The position numbers and the translations under genes were made by a program. From positions 1-37,102 of the forward strand of contig JAPYNU010000070.1 of NCBI GenBank assembly GCA_028283245.1: DNA of 37,102 nt, written 5' to 3'. The notes under the pieces were generated by a model that did no database searches, was not told where the DNA came from, and saw nothing but the letters and a program-made list of their open reading frames with translations. This stretch comes from Candidatus Aldehydirespirator catecholifindens (lineage in GTDB: Bacteria > Actinomycetota > Acidimicrobiia > Acidimicrobiales > Aldehydirespiratoraceae). Positions 15,080-23,063 of this stretch are shown piece by piece. The first letter of the stretch is position 1, and each line of letters opens with the position of its first letter.

Positions 15080-16788
15080 TGGCTGTCGCCTTCAGCTTCA
15101 CGGTCTGCATCTGGCTCTGCACCATCTGGCTCTGCACTGTTGTCGGCTGCCGAGGCGAGTGCTGGCAGGGGATGTAGTGCAGTGTCGGCCGAAGACGGCC
15201 CATAGGGGTGACCTTCAGCTACCGCTATCAGACCTCTCTGCAAGACGTTGCAGACACCCAAGTCGAAGATCAGATCTTGACGGTTAGAGATCAACGCGAA
15301 GGTCAACACATCGCCGTTGCGAGCAACGGTCACCCCTGCAAGCGCCGACACGTCATTGAGGGTTCCAGTCTTAGCCCAGACCCGCAAGTTGTCGCTGTCG
15401 AGATCGCCTAAGTCACCGACACTCTCGTCTGCTTCGCTTTCGCTCACGCCCGCAGCAGTAGGTGGGAGCACTGACGCATCAGAAATGCCCGCGGCTTCAC
15501 AGTTGCTCAAGGTTCCACTCTCACCCACTACCGCCAAGCCCTGCACCAGCGGTGAGTCAGGTCCAGCAGCGAGCAGCAGTTGAGCCACTAGGTCACAGCT
15601 AAGCCGGTTATGCGTCGACAATCCAGAGCCATCACTGATGACTATCCCAGGAGTCGAGGCGTTCAGCCTTCGCTGGAGAAGTTCCGTCACATCGCTGACA
15701 GCACCGCTACGCGCCGACCCTGAGAAGCGCCTGCCGATGTCTTTGAGCAGCATCTCCGCAGTGGTGTTGTCGGAGTAGCGCAGCATTCGGGTGACTATCT
15801 CAGACAACGTCGGTGACTCAACAACACCCAGCGAGTAGAGTTCGTCGCGCGCTGGTGCGGCGGCTTTGCTAGCAGGAGCTGTGACAACCACGTTGCGACC
15901 AGATAGCAAAGCGTCAAAGACTTCTGCTGTATGCAAAGCGGGATCATCAGCACGCTGATTCTGACGGCGGCTCACAGAGTCTGTAGAGGCAGGGAATGAC
16001 ACGTATCCGTCGTTCAGCAGCAGCGCCGACAGCGGGCCGACCTGATTGCTGTTCACATACGACTGCTTCCAGATCGGCTCGCCGCTGGGTTGCACGATCT
16101 GGTTTGCGTAGTTGCGTTCCGCCTCTGGGAAGCGGGTCTCATCAGCTAAGACGGCACCATCAACTCTGGTAATGCCCAGGTTTCGCAGCCGCGCCACTGC
16201 TTGATCAGCCAACAACGTGAAATCGGTGTGAGCCCGGTCGTCGCTAAAGCGCAAAATGTAGGAAGGTGTCGAAAGAACTGGGTCACCGCGCCCAACCAAG
16301 AAAATATTGCCAGGGAGTATCCCGCCTTGAGCTGCGTTCAGATCATCAAAACGCACGAAAGCTTCGGTAGTGAATACTGCGTCAGGCCCTGCGATTTCGA
16401 GAATCACCATCGCGGTAACGATCTTCATCAGCGAAGCCGGTATCAACGGCTGTTCCGCCTGTCGACGCAGCACTGGTTCGCCGTTGCGGTACATGGCAAT
16501 GCAAGTTTGCGGCGGGGCTGCGGGCATATCCGCCACAGCCCTGATCTGCTCAAAGAGTCGAGCCTCTGTAACCGGATCCGACAACCATCCCGGCGTGCGA
16601 CGCACACTCAACAGCGGTGTGCTCAACACCTTGTCGGGCGCTGCTGACTCGGCTATCCAGCCTGGGGCTGAGTCGGAGTCGATCCGCAGCGCCTGAATGT
16701 ATGAACTGAGCGCAGCGGTAGCCAGCGCAACCAGCAACACAAGCACCAGAACTCGTCGCATCAACGTCATGGTAGGCCGCTGTGTCAC
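15076..16788 (-). CDS. dacB: PBP4-type D-alanyl-D-alanine carboxypeptidase/endopeptidase
   Basis: This 570-residue enzyme of peptidase family S13 trims or cleaves peptidoglycan stem peptides outside the membrane. An N-terminal membrane segment (RRVLVLVLLVALATAALSS) serves as signal or anchor. The three active-site motifs of penicillin-binding proteins are present: Ser119-Leu-Met-Lys122, Ser-Asp-Asn in RYSDNTTAE, and Lys-Thr-Gly in WAKTGTLND. An acidic, low-complexity insertion (about residues 450-475) and an acidic C-terminal tail are unusual but harmless-looking. I kept the GTG start at 16788. ATG codons at 16770 and 16761 are in frame and would only shorten the N-terminus. Confidence 0.9.
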   Translation of the reverse strand: MTQRPTMTLMRRVLVLVLLVALATAALSSYIQALRIDSDSAPGWIAESAAPDKVLSTPLLSVRRTPGWLSDPVTEARLFEQIRAVADMPAAPPQTCIAMYRNGEPVLRRQAEQPLIPASLMKIVTAMVILEIAGPDAVFTTEAFVRFDDLNAAQGGILPGNIFLVGRGDPVLSTPSYILRFSDDRAHTDFTLLADQAVARLRNLGITRVDGAVLADETRFPEAERNYANQIVQPSGEPIWKQSYVNSNQVGPLSALLLNDGYVSFPASTDSVSRRQNQRADDPALHTAEVFDALLSGRNVVVTAPASKAAAPARDELYSLGVVESPTLSEIVTRMLRYSDNTTAEMLLKDIGRRFSGSARSGAVSDVTELLQRRLNASTPGIVISDGSGLSTHNRLSCDLVAQLLLAAGPDSPLVQGLAVVGESGTLSNCEAAGISDASVLPPTAAGVSESEADESVGDLGDLDSDNLRVWAKTGTLNDVSALAGVTVARNGDVLTFALISNRQDLIFDLGVCNVLQRGLIAVAEGHPYGPSSADTALHPLPALASAADNSAEPDGAEPDADREAEGDSQ

Positions 16789-16965
16789 CTAGTCCGGCTG
16801 AACATTGGAGTCTGGCTGCTATCACGATGTAGCAGGTGCGTGAAGATTCGGCCTCAGATTGGCACTCGGGTATTGCAAGTTTGTGGATCAGTTCACCTCA
16901 ACAAGACCACACTCTCAGCTAGCGTCAGAAAGCAATAGCTTCGGGCAGCAATATTGCACTGTCTC

Positions 16966-16971
16966 TACAAT
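16966..16971 (+). promoter_or_regulatory. Possible -10 element (TACAAT) before the 17003 gene
   Basis: TACAAT lies 31 bases before the ATG at 17003, and an AGGAG ribosome-binding site follows at 16991-16995. There is no good -35 hexamer at the usual distance. The rest of the 214-base divergent gap shows no other clear signal. Confidence 0.35.
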
Positions 16972-17002
16972 CGACCACCACAGCACCATTAGGAGCACAC
17001 AC

Positions 17003-17407
17003 ATGGACATCGTGGCCGCCTTGTTCACCGACGAAATCCAGCTGCGTCAAGTGCCGGGACCAGCTACTCGCATCGATTTGACCGGTGTGCAGTTCTCAGC
17101 CGCTGCGCCCAGCGAAGTGCCGCTGGTCTGGGCACCTCACCTAGTAGTGATCGTGCGTTGCGCGCCCGATGAATCCGGCATCGGCGCCCTCGAGGTGACT
17201 TACTGGCGCGACGACGAGCAGATTGCCCGCAACGTGCAGCCGCTGCAGGTCGAGCCGGGCAAGTTCAACTACCGGCTTGTGCGCGCCGAGTTGGAGTTCA
17301 ACGACTACGGCACCATTGAGGCTCGAGCCCGCATCGACGCCGGAGCGGTGACCGTAGTGCCCTATACCCTGCTGGCACCTGTCGCATCCGAGGCTCAAAA
17401 TGCCTGA
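17003..17407 (+). CDS. Hypothetical beta-rich protein, DUF6941-like
   Basis: This 134-residue soluble protein has no signal peptide. I chose the ATG at 17003 because AGGAG sits seven bases upstream; an earlier in-frame start at 16859 has no support. The sequence alternates short hydrophobic strands and turns (HLVVIVRCAPDES, LEVTYWRDDEQIARN, GKFNYRLVRAELEF), suggesting an all-beta fold. The pattern of an N-terminal DIVAALFTDE strand followed by a carbohydrate-binding-like sandwich resembles DUF6941 proteins, but this is from memory and weak. Its stop codon overlaps the start of a possible 29-codon ORF leading to transketolase. Confidence 0.7.
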   Translation: MDIVAALFTDEIQLRQVPGPATRIDLTGVQFSAAAPSEVPLVWAPHLVVIVRCAPDESGIGALEVTYWRDDEQIARNVQPLQVEPGKFNYRLVRAELEFNDYGTIEARARIDAGAVTVVPYTLLAPVASEAQNA

Positions 17408-17489
17408 CGACATAACTAAGGCTGTGGTTGTTACCGCACTGACCAAGACCGTGACCAATGAGACTGCGATGGCCAACAACGATGCCTGA
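17400..17489 (+). CDS. Possible 29-residue ORF linking to transketolase
   Basis: An ATG inside the last codons of the upstream gene opens a 29-codon frame that stops inside the first codons of transketolase. Both joints are the same octamer, ATGCCTGA (17400-17407 and 17482-17489). The peptide is polar, with many Thr, Val, Ala and Asn residues, and matches nothing I know. It could be a real coupled leader peptide or a chance product of the short gap. No separate ribosome-binding site is evident. Confidence 0.3.
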   Translation: MPDDITKAVVVTALTKTVTNETAMANNDA

Positions 17490-19440
17490 GACCGCGATTG
17501 AACGCCTCGGTGTCAACGTCATCAAAGCGTTGGCTATGGATGCCCCGCACGCAGCTCGTTCAGGGCATCAGGGCACCGCAATGGCTCTAGCTCTTCTGGC
17601 GCATGTGCTTTGGACCCGAGTCATGCGCTACGACGCTGAACGTCCCGACTGGCCCGACCGTGACCGCTTCGTGCTGTCGGCGGGTCACGCCTCAATCTTG
17701 CAATACGCCATGCTGTATCTGACCGGCCACGGCTTAACACTCAACGATCTCAAGAACTTCCGTCAGTGGGGTTCGCCTACTCCTGGGCACCCCGAAGTGG
17801 GCTGCACTCCCGGCGTTGAGGTCACCACTGGCCCGCTCGGTCAAGGCCTCGCCAACGCTGTCGGCATGGCTATCGCTGAAGCTCAGATGCGTAGCCGTTT
17901 CGGTGCCGAGATCTGCGATCACCGGGTGTTTGTGATCGCTGGAGACGGCGATCTTTCTGAAGGGATCAGCCATGAGGCGGCATCGGTGGCTGGTCACTTG
18001 GGTTTGGGGCGTCTAGTGGTGGTGTATGACGACAACCGCATCACTATTGACGGCCCTACCAGCCTCGCCCTGTCTGACAATGCTGCAAAGCGGTTTGAGG
18101 CCTACGGCTGGCATGTCAACGAACTAGGTGACGTTGCTGAAGACTTTGACGCGCTGGAATCGGCTCTACATGATGCTGCTGCTGTAGCCGATAAGCCGTC
18201 GCTTCTGATCCTGCGCTCAGTTATCGCAGGCGATGCCCCTCAGTCGGCGAACACATCGGCAGCTCACGGTTACGCCCTCTTTGATGAAGAGATCGCTGCC
18301 ACCAAAAAGCGGCTGGGTCTGCCCGAGCACGAGTCCTTCGCTGTGCCTGGTGAAGTGCTTGACTTCTACCGCCGAGCTGGGGTTGCCTCACAAAGCCTGC
18401 GTGTCGGCTGGGAGAACCGTGCCGCTGCCTACGCCGGAGACCGAAAGGTGTTGGAAGCATGTCTGGGAGGCGGTGGCTTGCCCGGCTGGGAGAACGCACT
18501 GCCGTCGTGGCAACCAGGCGAGACTTTGGCGACTCGCCAAGCCTCCAACGCCGTTTTGCAGGCTCTTGCACCACTAGTGCCGGGTCTCACCGGCGGAGGT
18601 GCCGACCTCACAGGCAACACCGGCACAACCATCAAAGACAGTGGTGTGTTCACCTCTGAACAACCCGACGGCCGTCAGATCTATTTCGGTGTGCGCGAGC
18701 ACGCTATGGGTGCTATCGCCAACGGTATGGCTCTTCACGGCGGCGCTATTCCTGTGGTCGGAACGTTTTTGGTGTTCGCCGACTACATGCGCCCAGCGGT
18801 GCGCTTAGCAGCACTAAGCGATGCAAAGGTGATCTTCGTGTGGAGCCATGATTCTGTGGGCGTGGGCGAGGACGGCCCGACTCATCAGCCGGTAGAGCAT
18901 CTGGCTTCGCTTCGGGCTATACCGGGCTTGCGGGTTATTCGGCCTGCTGATGCCAACGAAACGGTCGGTGCCTGGCAGGTGGCGCTGCATTCTGCGGGAC
19001 CGACGGCGTTGATCTTAAGTCGCCAAGGTTTGCCGGTGCTTCAAGGCACCAGCGCTGAGGCGGTCGCTGGTGGGGGTTATGTGCTGCACGAACCCGACAA
19101 CCCGCATTTGACTCTGGTGGCGACAGGCAGCGAGGTTTCGCTCTGCTGCGAAGCTGCTGAGATTCTCGCTAGCGAGAGTGTGGCGGCGCGGGTGGTGTCG
19201 CTGCCGTCATGGGAACTGTTCGCACGACAGCCCCAAAGTGAGCAGGACCGGATTCTGAGACCAGACCTGCCTTCGTTGGCGGTTGAGGCGGGTGTCACTT
19301 TGGGCTGGCATCGCTGGTGCAGCGACGCCTTAGGCATCGACCGCTTTGGTGCTTCAGCTCCTGGCGCAACAGTGATGGAGAAACTAGGCATCTCTGCTGC
19401 CAACGTCGCCGCAAAGGCTCAAAGCCTGTTGCAGCACTGA
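17482..19440 (+). CDS. tkt: Transketolase
   Basis: This enzyme of about 652 residues uses thiamine diphosphate to move two-carbon ketol units between sugar phosphates in the non-oxidative pentose phosphate pathway. The N-terminal part has SGHQGTAMALALLAHVLW, TPGHPEV, the TTGPLGQGLANAVGMA segment and the diphosphate-binding GDGDLSEGISHEA with DDNRITIDG. The central domain has the catalytic-site stretch SHDSVGVGEDGPTHQPVEH, and RPADANE follows. I chose the ATG at 17482 (MPETAIERL) because it aligns best with family starts. An ATG at 17458 is in frame. Transaldolase follows 67 bases downstream, so the two probably form an operon. Confidence 0.95.
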   Translation: MPETAIERLGVNVIKALAMDAPHAARSGHQGTAMALALLAHVLWTRVMRYDAERPDWPDRDRFVLSAGHASILQYAMLYLTGHGLTLNDLKNFRQWGSPTPGHPEVGCTPGVEVTTGPLGQGLANAVGMAIAEAQMRSRFGAEICDHRVFVIAGDGDLSEGISHEAASVAGHLGLGRLVVVYDDNRITIDGPTSLALSDNAAKRFEAYGWHVNELGDVAEDFDALESALHDAAAVADKPSLLILRSVIAGDAPQSANTSAAHGYALFDEEIAATKKRLGLPEHESFAVPGEVLDFYRRAGVASQSLRVGWENRAAAYAGDRKVLEACLGGGGLPGWENALPSWQPGETLATRQASNAVLQALAPLVPGLTGGGADLTGNTGTTIKDSGVFTSEQPDGRQIYFGVREHAMGAIANGMALHGGAIPVVGTFLVFADYMRPAVRLAALSDAKVIFVWSHDSVGVGEDGPTHQPVEHLASLRAIPGLRVIRPADANETVGAWQVALHSAGPTALILSRQGLPVLQGTSAEAVAGGGYVLHEPDNPHLTLVATGSEVSLCCEAAEILASESVAARVVSLPSWELFARQPQSEQDRILRPDLPSLAVEAGVTLGWHRWCSDALGIDRFGASAPGATVMEKLGISAANVAAKAQSLLQH

Positions 19441-19507
19441 GTTGTAGCAAGCTAAACGACTGCAATATGCCGACAACAAAACAAACAAAACGAAAGCGCT
19501 CTTTCAT

Positions 19508-20623
19508 ATGACTGAAGAATCACGCCTGCATGATCTTTACCGACGCTGCGGTCAGAGCCCCTGGCTTGACAACATCCGCAGAGGCTGGACAACCGACGGC
19601 GAACTGCAACGCTGGGTGGATCGAGGCGTCCGAGGTTTGACCTCTAACCCGTCGATCTTTCAGAAGTCCATATCTTCATCACCCGACTACGACAACGAGT
19701 TCCGTCAATGCATCAGCGATGGTCTTGATGTTGAAGCCGCCTACTGGCAGTTGGTTAGTTCCGATATTTCGGCTGCTGCCCAAATACTGCGGCAAATATA
19801 TGACGACTCCGACGGCCTCGACGGCTACGTGTCGGTGGAGGTTTCCCCAGAGTTAGCCCGCGACTGCGAAGCCACCGCTCAAGCCGCTAGAGCGCTCCAT
19901 CAGCGGCTGGCGTTGCCAAACCTGTATGTGAAGATCCCAGCGACTACTGAAGGTTTAGCGCCGATCACAGCAATGATCGCAGAGGGCATCAGCATCAACG
20001 TCACCTTAATATTCAGCGTCGAGCGCTACTTAGAGGTTGCCGACGCATACATGACGGGACTTGAACAGCACCCAGGAGACCTGTCGCAAGTTTCGAGCGT
20101 GGCATCGTTTTTTGTGTCACGCATGGATACCGAAGTTGATGCGCTCCTCTCCGAAATCGCCACCCCCAAGGCGCTGCAGTTGCGCGGTCGAGCCGCTATC
20201 GCCAACGCCAAAGTCGCTTACGAGCATTTCTGCCGTCTGCTCAAGGAGCCTCGCTGGCAGGCGTTGGCCGCCAGAGGTGCCCGTCCTCAGCGGTTGCTGT
20301 GGGCCAGCACTTCTACTAAGAACCCCAGCTACCCCGACACCCTCTATGTTGACGAACTGATTGGTGCCGACACCGTCAACACGCTGCCCGACTCGACTCT
20401 GGAAGCTTTCGAGGATCACGGCACAGTCACTGACACTCTTGCTGTAGATAGCGACGAAGCTGCAGCAACCTTGCGACGCATAACCGAGGTAGGTGTGGAC
20501 CTGAGAGATGTCACCGACCGTCTTGAGGATGAAGGCGTGGCCGCTTTCTCCAAGAGCTTCGACGAGTTGCTGGGTGTGCTTGACGTGAAAGCCGCCGAAC
20601 TCCAAGCTGGCAGCACCCACTAG
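19508..20623 (+). CDS. tal: Transaldolase
   Basis: This 371-residue enzyme transfers dihydroxyacetone units between sedoheptulose 7-phosphate and glyceraldehyde 3-phosphate. The Schiff-base lysine lies in LYVKIPATTEG, and SNPSIFQKSI near the N-terminus, INVTLIFSVERY and VASFFVSRMDTEVD are family landmarks. The length matches the longer actinobacterial class. It follows transketolase closely, the usual arrangement in actinobacteria. The ribosome-binding site is weak, so coupling to the upstream gene or a nearby promoter may matter. Confidence 0.95.
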   Translation: MTEESRLHDLYRRCGQSPWLDNIRRGWTTDGELQRWVDRGVRGLTSNPSIFQKSISSSPDYDNEFRQCISDGLDVEAAYWQLVSSDISAAAQILRQIYDDSDGLDGYVSVEVSPELARDCEATAQAARALHQRLALPNLYVKIPATTEGLAPITAMIAEGISINVTLIFSVERYLEVADAYMTGLEQHPGDLSQVSSVASFFVSRMDTEVDALLSEIATPKALQLRGRAAIANAKVAYEHFCRLLKEPRWQALAARGARPQRLLWASTSTKNPSYPDTLYVDELIGADTVNTLPDSTLEAFEDHGTVTDTLAVDSDEAAATLRRITEVGVDLRDVTDRLEDEGVAAFSKSFDELLGVLDVKAAELQAGSTH

Positions 20624-20679
20624 CTGAGCAGCCCGCAGCAACCGCCGTGGTGTGCCGTACCTGTGGCTGGGCTCATACC

Positions 20680-20913
20680 CTAAGTTGGCAATGGCATGTC
20701 AAGCTGAAGTAGATGCGAAGCCTTCTCCACGGATCGTCGAGCGCGGGCCAAGCGTTTCTCGGTTTCGGAAGCTTTCTTCTCTCCGGCTTCAAGAGCGCCT
20801 CGCAGGCTTTGATATTGCAGATCAGCCAACTCTTCGGCGATGCCAGAAAGTTGCTCCGATAGTGCCGAGCACCGCGGAATCAACTCCGAAATATATTGAA
20901 GATTATCAGACAT
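20680..20913 (-). CDS. Small coiled-coil hypothetical protein
   Basis: This 77-residue protein is almost entirely helical, with heptad-like spacing (LSEQLSGIAEELADLQYQSLRGALEAG, here split across two helices) and a basic second half (KRLARARRSVEKASHLLQ). I do not recognise the family. It lies alone on the minus strand between transaldolase and the ClC gene, both of which run the other way. The clean ATG and codon pattern support it as a real gene, but there is no strong ribosome-binding site. Confidence 0.5.
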   Translation of the reverse strand: MSDNLQYISELIPRCSALSEQLSGIAEELADLQYQSLRGALEAGEKKASETEKRLARARRSVEKASHLLQLDMPLPT

Positions 20914-20988
20914 GCGTGACAGTATAGCCGCTGGCGCTGACTTTGTCGTGACTGCTACCGAGATTGCTGCAAAGACCGGAAACTAGTA

Positions 20989-22683
20989 ATGCAGCCGCTG
21001 ACCTTGACACTAAGACAGGCACGAAACCCGCGCTTGTTAGCCGCTTCGGCGGCTACCGGCGTGCTAGTGGCAGTGCTGGTCGCCGCTTTTGAGACTTTGG
21101 CGCTGCATTTCTTGTTGGAACGAGTCCTTGAGCAGAATCTGGTGCTGCTGGCGCTCGCTCCAGTGGCAGGCATCGCCTTGTCGAAGCTGGTGCTGCGCCT
21201 AGTTGGTGGCGGCACCACGGGATCAACCTCCGACGAATACGTCCGCGCCTTCCACGAACGTCAGCCTTCGATTCCTTTTAGGTTCCTGCCCGCCAAACTG
21301 CTCGCTGGCATCGCCACCATCGGCTCGGGTGGCGCAGTCGGCCTTGAAGGCCCCTCGATCTATGCGGGCTCCTCGGTGGGTTTGTTTGTGCATGAGCGTC
21401 TAGGGCGTTTCTTTCGGCGTGATGAAGCCCGGCTGCTGCTTACCGCTGGTGCCGCAGCCGGTGTCGCTGCGGTGTTCAAAGCACCCGCTACGGGAGTGAT
21501 ATTCGCCATAGAAGCGCCCTACAGAGATGATGTCACTCCCCAAGCTTTGCTTCCTTCGCTGATCGCTTCAGCCGCCAGCTATGTGACTTTCGTGTTCTTG
21601 GTCGGCAGCACGCCGGTGGTGCCTTTCCTTGGTGAAGGCCCTGAATCCGCTAGCGGTGCCGCAGCCATCCTTGATGTGCAGATCGGTGACCTTCTGGGGG
21701 CTCTGGTGTTGGGGGTAGCGGCCGGTCTGGGCGGTCGCGGTTTTGCCAAGTTGGTGCGACGAACCAAACAAGCCGCTCACACGATCACCTGGTACAAGCG
21801 GGCCGCGGTCGCTGCTGTGGCACTAGCAGCCTTGACGCTGCTATCGGACATGGCTTTCGGTGAGGTGCTCAGCCTCGGACCTGGCACCAGAGCAATGGAA
21901 TGGGTAGTGCAGCAGGACGCTCTGGAACTGATCGCGCTGCTGTTCGGGATCAGGGTTGCAGCAACTTTGGCAACCCTTCTGGGCGACGGTGTGGGCGGAG
22001 TGTTCATCCCGCTCGCCACGCTGGGGGTGATCGTCGGACAGTTCGTGGGCGTGGCACTCGATACCACATACACCGGCCTTTACGCCACGCTGGGTTTGGC
22101 GGCCTTTCTGGGTGCCGGTTACCGAGCCCCTATCGCAGCGGTGATGTTCGTAGCCGAATCCACCGGTGCGGCGGCGTTCGTAGTGCCTGCTCTGGTGGCT
22201 GCTGCGGTCAGCCAAGTGGTGGCAGGCCCGGCATCGGTGGCTGAGTATCAACTGTCCAAGCGTCTCGGCCATCTGGAGCAGCGTTTCACTTTGCCGTTGA
22301 GTTCGATCCTCACCACCGATGTGCTTACCGTGCCTCCCGATGCCACAGTGTCGGATTTTGTTTACATGCATGTGCTGGGTAGACGTCAACGAGTGGTACC
22401 AGTGGTGGAGGGCAGCACCTATCTGGGCATGGCTCAACTTTCGGAGCTGTCCTCAGTGGAGCGCGACCAGTGGGAGACCACCACTGTGGGATCAATGATG
22501 ACCACAGGACTGCCAGCCGGTTCGCCTTCGTGGACTGTGCGTGACGCGGTAGTGGCGATGGAAGCCGCCGACGTGGAGGTGCTAGCAGTGACAGACAGCA
22601 CCGGCAGCTTTATCGGCGTGGTAACCGAAGACGATGTGGTTCGCCTCGGTGAGATACTTGAAGAGACCGAAGGCCAGAGCTAA
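20989..22683 (+). CDS. ClC-family chloride channel/transporter with two CBS domains
   Basis: This 564-residue membrane protein belongs to the ClC family. The gating glutamate is Glu120 in GLEGPSIYAGSSVG, and VGGVFIPLATLGVIVGQ holds a further pore motif. The usual GSGIP motif is replaced by GTTGSTSDEY. In the helix that normally reads IEE in proton-coupled members, this protein has AIEAPYRDD, so the internal proton glutamate seems to be alanine. After the membrane domain come two CBS domains (about residues 440-495 and 500-555), which in other proteins bind adenine nucleotides and control gating. The gene stands alone on the plus strand and ends at a hairpin shared with the gene facing it. Confidence 0.9.
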   Translation: MQPLTLTLRQARNPRLLAASAATGVLVAVLVAAFETLALHFLLERVLEQNLVLLALAPVAGIALSKLVLRLVGGGTTGSTSDEYVRAFHERQPSIPFRFLPAKLLAGIATIGSGGAVGLEGPSIYAGSSVGLFVHERLGRFFRRDEARLLLTAGAAAGVAAVFKAPATGVIFAIEAPYRDDVTPQALLPSLIASAASYVTFVFLVGSTPVVPFLGEGPESASGAAAILDVQIGDLLGALVLGVAAGLGGRGFAKLVRRTKQAAHTITWYKRAAVAAVALAALTLLSDMAFGEVLSLGPGTRAMEWVVQQDALELIALLFGIRVAATLATLLGDGVGGVFIPLATLGVIVGQFVGVALDTTYTGLYATLGLAAFLGAGYRAPIAAVMFVAESTGAAAFVVPALVAAAVSQVVAGPASVAEYQLSKRLGHLEQRFTLPLSSILTTDVLTVPPDATVSDFVYMHVLGRRQRVVPVVEGSTYLGMAQLSELSSVERDQWETTTVGSMMTTGLPAGSPSWTVRDAVVAMEAADVEVLAVTDSTGSFIGVVTEDDVVRLGEILEETEGQS

Positions 22684-22693
22684 GCCAGACGCT

Positions 22694-22729
22694 AAAAAAC
22701 TTCAGTGTTCATCAATTAAGCGCTGAAAA
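22694..22729. terminator. Bidirectional terminator between ClC and the 22738 gene
   Basis: TTCAGTG (22701-22707) can pair with CGCTGAA (22721-22727) with one G-U wobble. An A-run at 22694-22699 reads as a T-run on the minus strand, and AAAA follows on the other side. The position between two convergent genes fits a two-way terminator. The stem is short. Confidence 0.55.
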
Positions 22730-22737
22730 CAAGACGT

Positions 22738-22929
22738 TCAGTCTTCGTCGGATGTGACCCCAGCTTCGGCGCGCTCGGACTCAGCGAACTCTTCGGCCCA
22801 AGAGGCGTGCTCGGGCTTCACATAGTCGTCAGGTTCTTTGAAGGATTCGATTAGGCCCTCAAGGTCGTCCACCTGCGAGCGCTTGAACTTGCGGGCTTCC
22901 TCATACCTGCGGTGTCGCCCTTTTTTCAC
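22738..22929 (-). CDS. Short charged hypothetical protein
   Basis: This 63-residue protein starts with a basic segment (KKGRHRRYEEARKFKR) and ends strongly acidic (SDED). It has no membrane helix and no known domain. The start is GTG, with a GGGAG ribosome-binding site upstream. Similar short proteins with a KKGRHRR-type start are common in actinobacteria, in my memory, without known function. It is 134 bases downstream of the RNase D-like gene on the same strand and could be its last co-transcribed gene. Confidence 0.6.
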   Translation of the reverse strand: MKKGRHRRYEEARKFKRSQVDDLEGLIESFKEPDDYVKPEHASWAEEFAESERAEAGVTSDED

Positions 22930-23063
22930 GGCTCAACTCCCGGTTCATCGGATTCGCAGAGCCCCAATGTAGCGCCTGATGCCGCCAAGACCACCCTGCA
23001 CAGTCAAACCGCACAGTCAAACTGCGTAGCTACTCTAAGCAGCGACACTAGTGGCAGGGCATG

